NCBI GenBank assembly: GCA_963855995.1
Contig: OY979716.1
Location: 86,630,250 to 86,694,249 of the forward strand
Origin: Muricea muricata
Lineage: Eukaryota; Cnidaria; Anthozoa; Malacalcyonacea; Plexauridae
Direction of reading: 5' to 3'
Length of the DNA: 64,000 nt
Below, in pieces: positions 33,940-43,881 of the stretch. Each line of letters begins with the position of its first letter. Positions within the stretch are counted from its first letter, which is position 1. A program made the translations under genes and the position numbers. A model generated the notes under the pieces. It was not told the origin of the DNA. It was given only the letters and a program-made list of their open reading frames with translations, and did no database searches.

Positions 33940-36900
33940 ATGGATGTTTCAGAATGCGAGTATATTCATGCCGTTCGATCATCCCTTAATTGTCCAACAA
34001 TATTTCTGAAAAGAAGTCCGAACGAATTAAGAATAAATAATTATAATCCTGCATGTCTCCATGCATGGAGAGCTAACATGGACATTCAATTTGTGCTTGA
34101 TGTTTATGCTTGTGCAATGTACATTGTCTCATACATTTCAAAGTCACAAAAAGGAATGAGTGAGTTGTTACGAAAAGCTTGTGCGGAAGCTAAAGAGGGC
34201 AATTGCAGTATAAAGCAGCAGGTTCGCGATATTGGAAACAAGTTCTTAAACTCTGTAGAAATAAGTGCACAAGAGGCAGTGTATATAATTCTTCAACTTC
34301 CAATGCGAAAGTCTTCTCGAAATGTGGTGTTTGTTAACACATCTCCATCATGTGATCGGGTTGAACTTCTGAAGCCGTTAAGTGAAATTGAGAGATTGTC
34401 AGATGAATCTGAAGAAATTCATTCAGGTGGTCTTCTCAAACGATATGTTGAACGACCAGACTGTTTACAAAATGTTACACTAGCTGACTGGGCAGCATGG
34501 TATGATTCTTGTGGGCAAAGCAAATATAAGAAATCATTAAAAAAATCAGATGTTGACAACCTTCTATTGGATGATGAAGATGAAAATAATGATGATGAAC
34601 TTTGTGATGAAAAGATTGAAAATTCTGTTTCATCTAAAAAATCAGTTAAGAAAAGATCGCATGCTCGAATTATTCGCAGTGTTTGGTTTAACAAGGAAGC
34701 TCAACCAGAAGAACATTATCGCGAGTTGATCATGCTCTTTACTCCATGGCGAAATGAAGAGACAGATTTGATGAAAAACTTTTCTTCTTTTCAAGAACAC
34801 TATATAGCTCGACATGATGAAATAAATGAGCAGATGAGACAATATGCAGTTTGTAGTGAAGACTTGAATGAAATTCAACAACATTTACAGCAACATGATG
34901 ATTTGTATGACACAATAGCACCAGTCACCCAAGATATTGAACGTCAAGATGAGAACGAAGGTAATACAGTTACGCATCCGGATTTGAATGAAACATATGA
35001 CCTATCGGAGGATTTGGGTATCCCATCAACATTAACCAGAAATGAACCACTTATTCTAAATGAAATGCAGGATGATGAATATCGAAGATTAGTTCAAAAG
35101 CTTAATAAAAGACAAAGAGAATTTTTTTACCATGCTTTGCATCTAATTAAAACGTCAGCTGATAAACCATTCTATGCCTTCCTAAGTGGAGGTGGTGGTG
35201 TTGGTAAATCTCATCTTATAAAATCAATTTATCAAGCTGCATTAAAATACTATAATACCCAAGCTGGTGAAGATTTCCGTCGCATTCATGTATTATTACT
35301 TGCCCCTACAGGGAAGGCAGCTTACCTTATTAAAGGTAACACGATTCATAGTGCCTTGGCCGTCCCAGCAAGTCAATCACTTAAGAATTATAAACCACTT
35401 GATTCTGGTAGGTTAAATACATTAAGAAGCGAATTGGGTGCATTGAAGTTGATACTACTTGATGAAGTGTCAATGGTTGGAAACAGCATGTTCACAATTC
35501 AGTTGAATAACCGTTTAAAAGATTTAAAAGGAAGTAATGAAGACTTTGGTTGTGTTAGCATCATTACAATAGGTGATTTGTTTCAACTTAAACCTGTCAT
35601 GGATGGCTATATTTTCAATGATGTGGAGTGCTTAAGTTCTTATAATATTCTTGCTCCAAATTTATGGAAAAGATACTTCAGAATGTTTGAGCTTGATGAG
35701 ATTATGAGACAAAGAGAGAGCAAAGAGTTTGCTGAAATCTTAAATAGATTTAGAGAAGGTAAACATACTGGCAGTGACCTGCAAAAACTGAAGCAGAGAT
35801 GTGTTGATGAATCTAGTTGTCCAAAAGAAGCACCACATTTGTTTATTCAAAATGCATTTGTTGATGACTATAATGAAAAAGTGTATGAGTCATTTAGTGG
35901 TGATAAATATGTAATTAATGCACAAGATAGTGTTATTGGAGCATGTTCTGCTGCGCTCAAACAGAAAATAATGAGACAAATACCTTACGTTTCATTAAGA
36001 AACTCTAAACAGTTAGCTTGTAAACTAAAACTTGCTGTAGGCCAACGGACAGAAATAGCAGTTAATGTTCGAACTGATGATGGTCTTACAAATGGTGCTT
36101 GTAACATAATAAAATTAATACAATTAATAGATGAAAGTAAACCATCTGGTCTTGTTTGGGTGCAGTTTGACCATGAAGATGTTGGTAAAAAGACCCGACA
36201 AGAAAACAGAAATCTTTATGTTAATAGATGTATTGAAACTACCTGGACACCTATAAAACCTGTTACAACACAGTTTACAGTTGGCAGAACTAAGTCAGCT
36301 CAAGTTGTAAGAAAGCAATTTCCATTACGGCCAGCATCAGCCAAAACAGTTCATAGATCACAGGGTGATACCCAGTCACAAATAGTTGTGAACTTAAATA
36401 CTAACAGGGCCATTTCTCATATACATTACGTTGCTTTAAGTCGAGTTACAACAATTGAAGGGTTGTATATCACTGACCTTTGTGAAGATAAAATATCTGT
36501 TGATCAAAGAGTTGTCAAAGAAATGGAAATGTTACGAACAGAACGTAGCTTGAAGCTTTCTTTTACACCACTATATATGTTGGATCATTCTGATTTAAAA
36601 GTCTGTTACCTCAATGCTCGATCTCTCCATAAACACATTGAAGATGTTAGAAAAGACATCAATTATTCCTCTACTGACATTTTAATATTTGCTGAAACTA
36701 GGTTCAGTTCATTCGATCCTAACGAAATGTACAATATTGATGGTTATAGCCTATTCAGAAATGATATTTCTCAATATTCTCGTCCTGGACGACCATATGG
36801 TGGAACAGCTGTTTATAGTCGAATCCCTTTGCAAGAAGGATATCCTTACGCTCACAATTTAAATGGAATTGAGGTCACGATTATTAAAACCACAAGTCAC

Positions 36901-37239
36901 CCAAATTTAACTATAGTTGGCTTGTATCGTTCTCCCAGCACTGCTTTATCATGCCTACTTTCTGCACTTCGTACTATTCTTGATGAAAATTCCTCTTCCC
37001 AAAACATAATTGTTGGAGATTTTAACGTAAACTGGATGGTAGAATCTCATCGACAATCACTGTACAACCTGATGGTCATGGAGAATGACTACACCCAATT
37101 AATAACCAACTTCACAACTGATAGTAAAACCTTAATTGATCATGTATACACAAATTTGATAGAAGAGAGTATTTATGCTGGCATTCTAGAAACCTACTTT
37201 AGTGATCATAAAGCTATATGGGCTTCTCTAAAGACTTAG
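33940..37239 (+). CDS. Helentron Rep C-terminus, PIF1 helicase and endonuclease, 1,099 aa
   Basis: In order: the Rep tyrosine region YIVSYISKSQKG (residues about 60-72); an acidic linker; PIF1-type SF1B helicase with FLSGGGGVGKSH (Walker A, about 415), APTGKAAYLIKGNTIHSALA, LILLDEVSMVG (Walker B, about 505), GDLFQLKPV (motif III), SAKTVHRSQGDT (motif V) and HYVALSRVTTIEGLYI (motif VI, about 830). Then an AP-type endonuclease from about 885: VCYLNARSLHKH, ILIFAETR, GLYRSPST, IIVGDFNVNW, LIDHVYTN and YFSDHKAIW, with all the expected Asn/Glu/Asp/His positions present. The helicase would unwind the nicked strand. The last 1,099 codons are uninterrupted. The true upstream start is in the Rep frame, so this ATG is not a real start. 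Confidence 0.9.
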   Translation: MDVSECEYIHAVRSSLNCPTIFLKRSPNELRINNYNPACLHAWRANMDIQFVLDVYACAMYIVSYISKSQKGMSELLRKACAEAKEGNCSIKQQVRDIGNKFLNSVEISAQEAVYIILQLPMRKSSRNVVFVNTSPSCDRVELLKPLSEIERLSDESEEIHSGGLLKRYVERPDCLQNVTLADWAAWYDSCGQSKYKKSLKKSDVDNLLLDDEDENNDDELCDEKIENSVSSKKSVKKRSHARIIRSVWFNKEAQPEEHYRELIMLFTPWRNEETDLMKNFSSFQEHYIARHDEINEQMRQYAVCSEDLNEIQQHLQQHDDLYDTIAPVTQDIERQDENEGNTVTHPDLNETYDLSEDLGIPSTLTRNEPLILNEMQDDEYRRLVQKLNKRQREFFYHALHLIKTSADKPFYAFLSGGGGVGKSHLIKSIYQAALKYYNTQAGEDFRRIHVLLLAPTGKAAYLIKGNTIHSALAVPASQSLKNYKPLDSGRLNTLRSELGALKLILLDEVSMVGNSMFTIQLNNRLKDLKGSNEDFGCVSIITIGDLFQLKPVMDGYIFNDVECLSSYNILAPNLWKRYFRMFELDEIMRQRESKEFAEILNRFREGKHTGSDLQKLKQRCVDESSCPKEAPHLFIQNAFVDDYNEKVYESFSGDKYVINAQDSVIGACSAALKQKIMRQIPYVSLRNSKQLACKLKLAVGQRTEIAVNVRTDDGLTNGACNIIKLIQLIDESKPSGLVWVQFDHEDVGKKTRQENRNLYVNRCIETTWTPIKPVTTQFTVGRTKSAQVVRKQFPLRPASAKTVHRSQGDTQSQIVVNLNTNRAISHIHYVALSRVTTIEGLYITDLCEDKISVDQRVVKEMEMLRTERSLKLSFTPLYMLDHSDLKVCYLNARSLHKHIEDVRKDINYSSTDILIFAETRFSSFDPNEMYNIDGYSLFRNDISQYSRPGRPYGGTAVYSRIPLQEGYPYAHNLNGIEVTIIKTTSHPNLTIVGLYRSPSTALSCLLSALRTILDENSSSQNIIVGDFNVNWMVESHRQSLYNLMVMENDYTQLITNFTTDSKTLIDHVYTNLIEESIYAGILETYFSDHKAIWASLKT

Positions 37240-38679
37240 AAAGTAATAAATGAATATTACATCAGGTGATTATACCTCAATGCAATGAAGGAATGATTGC
37301 ATCCCTTCCACATTGGCGCAAGAATGTGCTTTAAGCAAGACGTATGAATTATACGATATATATACATATATACAAACCTCATTGACATTGTGAAGTGATT
37401 ACTAGAAATATATCTCTAAATTATATAAAAGCTTCTTTAAAAGTCTTAAATTTAAAAAAAAATTAAAAATTGCATTGTGATTGATAAATTTCAACAAGGT
37501 AAATTTCTTTTCATCCCTTCTTACTCTTCATTTCCTGTTTCTTTTATTCTTATCATTTCTATAATTTCTTTTCAGATACCAACATTATATTTTCTATTAC
37601 AAATATGGTAACACTGGTGACAACTTTAGGTAATGAAATATAGGTAAGTTATGAACATGTTTACTACACTACATTTTATTTTAACATATTGCAATGACAA
37701 ATAGCATATTTTTAGCCAAAATTGTGACGTGTTATCATAAAGCAGTTACACTGCAATAATATTCCTTCTTTGCACTTTGCAGATGCAACCAAAACTTCAC
37801 ATTGATTTAAATTTATATGGCTGGATATGCTGGTAATATGTTAATGTTGAAGACCTTATGAGAATATCAACACACTTGGTGACACTGTAGTACTGGATAA
37901 TGCTAAATGTCATGAAATCTGTAGTCAAAAATTTGTACAACTTAATGTTTATCTGTAAACCTGTAGTCTTCTCAAATGTTTAAAATTTTAAATACCAGTT
38001 GTTGTCAAACTTGGACCTGCAAACCTCAAAGAAAATAATGTAAACAATCAAAAGGAGGGCCAACAATTGATCAGGAATGATATCAAGAATGCACAACAGC
38101 AGCAACAGCAAAATGACAGTGGCATAGATTCAACACAATGTGCCTATTACCAATGAACTGCAAACCAAAAATAGCAATAATTGTCAAGTGGAGGAGGGTG
38201 AATGCCAGCCTGTATGCATGCATTCTAGCAACTAAGGGCCCCTAGTGGAAATCTATAATTAAATTTAATTGTTTCCACCATGAACTTACTACTATGTACA
38301 CCCACCTTGTTATATATTTCAATACAGATTTTAAGCCTATTACCAATTGCAGAAAACACCATTGATTTAAAAATCAATGTAATGAACTGCCATAATAAAG
38401 TTACAAGATAGACTTTGAATCTAATAGACAAGATAAATTTTGTATCTTAATTTTAATATTTTTCTTGTAACCCAACAAAATACCCATGACAGGTTAAGAC
38501 TGTATACAGTTCTTATATTATTGTGTCCATAGCACATATTAAAGTATAAAAATATATGTTTATAACATCAAAGTGTTTTTCTCTTCTAAACAAAACAAGT
38601 AACCATAACAAATCCCAAAATAGAATATCCATGTTAAAAATAATGTAACTGTTCACAGTATATGTTCACAAGATCAAAG
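37240..38679. other. Noncoding region between convergent Helentron and RPA genes
   Basis: AT-rich, with a TATATATAC-type microsatellite near 37,365 and several AATAAA-like signals. No ORF has protein-like composition. Confidence 0.5.
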
Positions 38680-40004
38680 TCAATCCAGAATTTCTAGAAG
38701 TTTTCCATGCTGGATGTTGATGCTTGCATGAATGTTTTCAACGTCAAGAAGTATATCTTCTATTTCACTCTCAATTAGAGAAGAAGACAGATATTTTCCT
38801 TTATGTTCGAATAGCTTTACCATCTGTGGATGGAAGACTGTGATGTTGAATTGCTCGGAAGTTGAATCTTTTAGCCGCAGTCTCGAAACCCACTGAACAT
38901 TTGTTGCTTTTTGCTTCATGTGACAGGCTCGACAATAGAACTTTGTACCCTGCTCTTCCAGCTTCTTCGAACAGCTACTGCATGAATAGTACTTGCTGAT
39001 TCCTTTTACGCCCACGACAGAAAAGATTTCTTCTTTTGTTGCTATGTCAGCAACCAATGGGGCAACAGCTGCTACTGGCTGACTGAATGGTTTTCTTCTT
39101 TCTATTTTACAACCAGTTTTGGCAGTGTTGACATACTTTTCCTCACTCAAATAGTCTGTGCGTACTCTTAAGTTGCTAAAAGTGTATGTTTCCCCTTCCT
39201 CAATACAGCCAACCCATTCTCCATAAAAGACACATTTAATAGAACCTGTAGGATCTACCAACATTGCAGTAACTTCATCTAAACTTCCATCTTCTCTTTT
39301 TACCTTTTTAACTCCACTCATCTGAGTAACTTGGGCTGCTACTGTCACAAGTTGTCCAGGAGTTACCGAATGCACCTGACTCACACTTACTTCTGAATTC
39401 AAATCATCACATCTAAAACCAATTGGTGCTTCACATTCTTGAATTACAGTTTTCCTGCTTATTACAACATTGTTGAATTTGTTGTTGAATTCAAATTTTT
39501 TTATTTTAACAGGACTTTTTGAAGCAATTGCTTGCTTTAATGGTATGCTTTTCTCTGGGGAAAAGCAGACAGCTTTAACATTTACTTTTGCTGTTGGTGT
39601 CTGCAGATCACATGTATTGTAAGACATGCTACCAGACTTTTTTGGTGTCAGGTTATGTACAAAGCAAACTATCTCATCACCTAACAAATTGAAAACAAAA
39701 TTAGTTAAATTACACTATTAAAAACATAAACATTGCAGAGTAGGACCAACATATTACCAGTGCATATTAAATGCCACTCGATTATTTTGATATAACTGTG
39801 GCTAATATATGCAGCAGTTATATGGTACAGTCCAATCTGCAAAAATTTCTCTGTTGATATACAATTACATGATTACATCAGGATTGTTAATCGCCGTTCA
39901 GAATTTACAAATGCTTTTTTCAAAATACTATAAAGCATATACAAGTATTAGATACTATACGCACCTGTCGGTCGGCTGGACGAGGATAGACTCGGTTCGG
40001 CCAT
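38680..40004 (-). CDS. RPA70-like single-strand DNA-binding protein, two exons
   Basis: Exon 1 is 40,004-39,965 (ATG, encoding MAEPSLSSSSRPT plus one base). The intron 39,964-39,681 has GTGCGT and TTGTTAG borders. Exon 2 is 39,680-38,680. The joined frame is open throughout, about 345 aa. Exon 2 contains an OB-fold-like region (GQLVTVAAQVTQMSGVKKV .. LVDPTGSIKCVFYGEWV) and a four-Cys zinc ribbon (YYSCSSCSKKLEEQGTKFYC, then CHMKQKATNVQW), as in the C-terminal DNA-binding part of RPA70. Some Helitrons carry RPA-like genes that may protect single strands during rolling-circle movement (established for the group). Its position, tail-to-tail with the Helentron, supports that; a captured host gene is the alternative. 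Confidence 0.7.
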
Positions 40005-40953
40005 GCTGGGGCTATATCTAATACCAAGGTAAAAAAGGTAAATAAATCTGAACCCCACTAGGTTCACTATGTATGGACTTACAGCAGAGATATACTAGAC
40101 TACTGGCGCATATTTTTACATGTTGTATCGACAGATACAATCTTCCAGCTCATTTTCTGTGTTCAAATTCAATCAGTTTCAACTTACTCATACAGTGTTT
40201 TTAAAAAGATGATACTAACCAATTACTAAACTATGTTTTCTTTCAATACGAAAAAAATATAAGTGATTCATACAAATGATGGAGGAGATATTTTAAGGAT
40301 TGGCAATAACTCGTGCTTTAACTGCAATTGATCAAAGAAACTGACACGATGCAAATATGTATTTCGCTAGCCTGCAAAAGGTACCGTCTCTGAAGCGAAT
40401 ATATCAGCGCTTTCGCACCAATTAAATGCAAATTAATTTAAAAAATAATATACTTACCGAAAAAGGTTTACGCACGGTGAACGATCGATGTCGAAAAGAC
40501 TGCACACATGCGGGTTGTAAAAAAAATATAGTAACGTGTTTTTTGTCTGCCCTTGCCCGTGCGTACACAAACAACAGACCTGCAAACGGGCATAATCTAC
40601 ACTAAACAGTGACCTCAATATCTAACTGGGGCACTGATGAAAATACTTCTGTTACTACACTTTGCTAATTTTACATAATCAACACAAATATGACCCATTT
40701 CGTCGTATATTGAAAACAAATATACGACATTATGACTCTTTCGTCTATATTGAAACAAGATATGACGTCACGCTATAACTTACGCGGCTTTTGACTGACC
40801 TTGTAATTGCCTTATTAAAGTTTCAGAACAATTTCATGCTGTTTCATTATTAGCAGCTTGTGTCTTCGTATTTACAAAGCAAGCGTTTAAACCGAGTTTA
40901 AAGTATTTTCAAAAAAATAACAAAACAATTACTGAATTTGGTTCTCGCAGGCT

Positions 40954-41015
40954 ATGAGGAATTATTAAGGCCTCTGTTTGTGATAACACAAACCAAGGCC
41001 TTAATAATTTCTCAT
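40954..41015. repeat. Large hairpin, possible Helentron 3' end
   Basis: Arms of 29 nt (40,954-40,982 and 40,987-41,015) pair at 26 of 29 positions around an ATAA loop. The core is AATTATTAAGGCCT. A hairpin near the terminus is expected for Helitron-like elements, but no copy of this end is available for comparison. Confidence 0.6.
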
Positions 41016-41480
41016 GTCATGCTCGACCTCATTCAATAATTGTTAAATATACAGCATATAAGACAAGGCACAGAACAATCCAGTTTTTTTTCCTTCACAT
41101 GTTACTAAAAAATTATGAAATCATAAAACCAACATACTCTAAAATTTTTAGCAATATTAGATATTATCTAAAATATATCGCGGAATATCAATGTTCATTT
41201 CTTGCAGTTTTTATTTCTATATTTCATAATGCAAATTCTAATTTTTATTTCCAAGGCTTGCCACATGTACGCTGTGCGTACCTATTTTTTGCTCTTTGTT
41301 TGTCAATTCATTCCAATCAATGAATCTCCTACGTCTTCGTCAATTTCTATTATGCCTAGTTCTCTACAGTAGAATTTTCTTTTTAGAGTGAAACCGTCCA
41401 AGTCAACAATACCTACAATGTTATTCATTTTGCAATGGGTCTGGGGGTTTTTAGATTTTCTTTTATATTCTAGACATTTT

Positions 41481-41538
41481 CAAAAAACTTTACTTTTTTC
41501 AAAAATGCACTTTTTCAAAAACGCACTTTTTTCAAAAT
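41481..41538. promoter_or_regulatory. Early motif array 1 (3 units)
   Basis: CAAAAATGCACTTTTT and CAAAAACGCACTTTTTT plus a weaker unit, followed by three copies of a TTCTGAATAATTATTG-type repeat (41,539-41,585) and a TATAAAA at 41,614. It drives the + gene that follows. Confidence 0.75.
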
Positions 41539-41656
41539 GTTCTGAATAATTATTGTTCTGAATAATTATTGTTCTGAATAATTAAAAACATGAGTGTTTA
41601 TCCTTGCTGAAAGTATAAAAAAGCATTAAATGTACACACGCTACCATCAGGAAAAA

Positions 41657-42316
41657 ATGAAGCGGTATTCAAAGGACGACTGGGACAGGAAAATAACGCG
41701 TGAAAGGGAACTCCGCAGACAGAAAAGCACGAGCAGACAATTTAACGAGCCGTTGAGAATCTTTGTAGAGACGAAGTATAATGATATATTTCAGGAATAT
41801 AACGAGCTGTATAACCGCATGCTTGAAGACGAGTCGGCGAAGAAAGACCTGACAAAAACTACAGTGTTCAAGGAATGGCTTAACGCTAATGGCGGGACCG
41901 TACAATTGTCGAAAGGAAGTAGAAAGAAGAAGTTGCCTATTTCCTCTGCAACGCCGGAATCACCACATGTAGTGACCGGAGACCAAACAAGTGCATTAAG
42001 TTCGCAAGATCACGGGCGAGTTCAAGACGAGGCGAGTGAGCAAGACGATGAATCAGAACAGGCATCAACCGTATTGACCCAGGCTCTACGTGATATACTA
42101 GACCAGGAGGTTGTGGACATGTCATCGGCCGACTTCAACCTAAATGTCGAAATGGTAGCAGAAATATTTGATGAACTGCAGGAGGATCAGGACCTAAGAG
42201 ACGTATTAGAAGGTGCTAACGAAGACGAAGGGATCGGTCTTAATTATTTCGACGAGGTTGAAATGGACATTCAGCCGTTTAACTATACCTTAGAGGTAGA
42301 AACAAACGATTTTTAG
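41657..42316 (+). CDS. Acidic early-type Polinton protein, unrecognised
   Basis: The ATG at 41,630 is only 16 bp after TATAAAA (41,614), so I prefer the in-frame ATG at 41,657, 43 bp downstream, giving 219 aa. The N-terminal third is basic (MKRYSKDDWDRKITRERELR) and the rest is helical. The C-terminal half is strongly acidic and Ser/Gln/Glu-rich, ending with FNYTLEVETNDF. A basic head with an acidic tail suggests a regulatory or activator-like role, but no family is recognised. It lies behind motif array 1 as the first gene to the right of the Helentron. Confidence 0.6.
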   Translation: MKRYSKDDWDRKITRERELRRQKSTSRQFNEPLRIFVETKYNDIFQEYNELYNRMLEDESAKKDLTKTTVFKEWLNANGGTVQLSKGSRKKKLPISSATPESPHVVTGDQTSALSSQDHGRVQDEASEQDDESEQASTVLTQALRDILDQEVVDMSSADFNLNVEMVAEIFDELQEDQDLRDVLEGANEDEGIGLNYFDEVEMDIQPFNYTLEVETNDF

Positions 42317-42602
42317 TTTTAAGAGGAACATTTTATTTAATACTTAAATAGTTTTCACCATTAGGCTTTTTAAAAAATATTATTTAGTAAATTGTTTTTT
42401 CACCATTAGGTTTTTAAAAATATTATTTAGTAAATTGTTTTTCACCATTAGGCTTTTAAGAATATTATTTAGTGAATTGTTTTTATAGTAAATTATTTTT
42501 CCATATGTAAATCGATTAGGGATATAAAATATTTAATAAATTGTTTTTATACAATTTATGAGTTTGTTTCATTTTGGGAAGGGAAACATAAACTTATGTT
42601 AG
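42317..42602. repeat. AT-rich tandem repeat after the acidic gene
   Basis: TTTTTCACCATTAGG(C/T)TTTT and ATATTATTTAGT(A/G)AATTG recur about every 55-60 bp (three copies, about 42,350-42,500). No gene is seen. The position suggests a 3' untranslated or spacer region. Confidence 0.6.
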
Positions 42603-42944
42603 TTATTGTCTTTCTGAAGGAAGTAAATGCCGGTATTTGTCTGGACATCTCCCCCAAAGTTGAAACTCTTTAACTCCGTGCATTTTGGAAAGTTCCATTT
42701 TGACTCGTTGGCATTCAGGATGGGTGTTGTGCAAAATAACATAATGGGTACTATCAAGTTGTACATACTCTTTTTTCATTAACCGATGGAATAAAAGTGG
42801 TAATGAGTAAAGGCCTTTAAAAAATTTGTACAAAGGTTCATCTCCATTTATAAGATGTTTTTCCCCTGTGGATTTATTCGTAACCAAATAGTAACACCCG
42901 TCGCAAAAGCACATCATGAAAAAACTAACTTTTATTTTGCACAT
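42603..42944 (-). CDS. Small early-type protein, unrecognised
   Basis: A TATATAG box lies at about 42,953-42,959. The first ATG (42,944) is only about 14 bp from it, so the Met codons at 42,917 or 42,914 are likelier starts (105 or 104 aa). The product is Cys-rich at the start (MMCFCDGCYYLV) and has a basic helix and a CPDKYRHLL tail. No family is recognised. It is divergent from the gene at 43,083 and shares motif array 2 with it. Confidence 0.55.
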   Translation of the reverse strand: MCKIKVSFFMMCFCDGCYYLVTNKSTGEKHLINGDEPLYKFFKGLYSLPLLFHRLMKKEYVQLDSTHYVILHNTHPECQRVKMELSKMHGVKEFQLWGRCPDKYRHLLPSERQ

Positions 42945-42966
42945 GTTAATACTATATAGGAGTATG

Positions 42967-43073
42967 TTTTTTCAAAAAAGTGCGTTTTTTGAAAAAGTGC
43001 ATTTTTGTGAAAGTACATTTTTGAAGTAGCGTTTTGAAAAGTACATTCTTGAAAAAGTTCGTTTTGAAAAGAC
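42967..43073. promoter_or_regulatory. Early motif array 2 (about 6 units), divergent
   Basis: Units such as AAAAAGTGCATTTTTG, GAAAGTACATTTTTG and GAAAAGTACATTCTTG recur every ~16 bp between two divergent genes. A TATA box is clear only on the - side. Confidence 0.75.
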
Positions 43074-43082
43074 CATTCAGCC

Positions 43083-43769
43083 ATGGACTCCTCAAGGTGT
43101 GTTGTTATTAAAATAGAACCTCCTGCCGAAAAACAGCTCTTGAAGTACTTATCAGAATGTAAACGTAATTATAATTGGATTATGAAAGAGAATGACGAGG
43201 CACGACCTAAAGTACGCGTATGTGTTTGGTGGAAAAAAGAAGAGTATAAGGAGTTTTCCGCTACTCCTCTGTGTTCATTCCTTAAACGTATAAAGAATAA
43301 ATTCGTGTTCCCGCCAAAAATTTCTAAGAGAGTAACGACAGCAGAAGGGGTGCGGGCTGTGTGTAATCATGTTCATGGTAGCATAAGTAAATACCATTTG
43401 GAGGGGGAGTTACTCAGCCGTTTGGGAGATCTACTTTTGAAAAAAGCTGCTGGGGACACCGAATCGATAACTGATAGTGTCGATTCAAATACATCAATTA
43501 TTATGACCAAATTAAACATCCTATTAGGGATTGTTGATGTCATACCCCAGCATGTTACAAGTTTATCTGGAGATGCGAGGGTGCCTGAAGTTGATGAAAA
43601 TACATCCTCATCGTTAATTTCTCATGCGGATGAGTCAGAGTATGAATCCGCACGAAGTTTCCCGGCATGTTGGTGTGATGCTGTAAGAGCCTTACCACAG
43701 TTTGAAGAACGACCACTATTACAGAGTGAACAGGATACTGAAGTTTCTTCTTCTACAGTATTGTTTTAG
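43083..43769 (+). CDS. Early-type 228-aa protein, unrecognised
   Basis: The ATG at 43,083 (context GCCATGG) lies 10 bp after array 2; no TATA box is evident. The N-terminal ~110 residues look folded (IKIEPPAEKQLLKYLSEC, VRVCVWWKKEEYKEF, CSFLKRIKNKFVFPPKIS), the middle is helical (YHLEGELLSRLGDLLLKKAA), and the tail is acidic and Ser-rich. No zinc finger or catalytic motif is seen. I looked for an LxCxE Rb-binding motif and found none. Confidence 0.55.
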   Translation: MDSSRCVVIKIEPPAEKQLLKYLSECKRNYNWIMKENDEARPKVRVCVWWKKEEYKEFSATPLCSFLKRIKNKFVFPPKISKRVTTAEGVRAVCNHVHGSISKYHLEGELLSRLGDLLLKKAAGDTESITDSVDSNTSIIMTKLNILLGIVDVIPQHVTSLSGDARVPEVDENTSSSLISHADESEYESARSFPACWCDAVRALPQFEERPLLQSEQDTEVSSSTVLF

Positions 43770-43881
43770 TATTACCTATCAGACTTCGTGGACATATAAG
43801 ACTACTAATTTGTTGTTAAAAACATTTTATTAAAATCGTTTACATCAGTGTAAATAACATTTAAGGTTTCAAATAAATTAT

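Larger units (their letters stand above)
30200..41200 (+). mobile_element. Well-preserved Helentron inserted in the Polinton
   Basis: The coding part runs 30,758-37,239 on +, with a structured leader before it and an RPA-like gene convergent downstream. The domain order (cysteine-protease-like, zinc region, HUH Rep, PIF1 helicase, AP-type endonuclease) is that of Helentrons/Helitron2. The borders are not proven. The left is placed after the palindromes and the right near the 29-bp-arm hairpin at 40,954-41,015, where the first Polinton-style motif array soon begins. Only one stop and two frameshifts were noted in about 6.5 kb, so it is young. Confidence 0.65.

Noticed and set aside
34419-34921. 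Several - strand ORFs within the Helentron helicase gene
   Set aside because: They are antisense shadows of the acidic linker, with no conserved motif.
43083-43769. A small-DNA-tumour-virus-like oncoprotein with an LxCxE motif
   Set aside because: No LxCxE sequence exists in this or the other early-type products.
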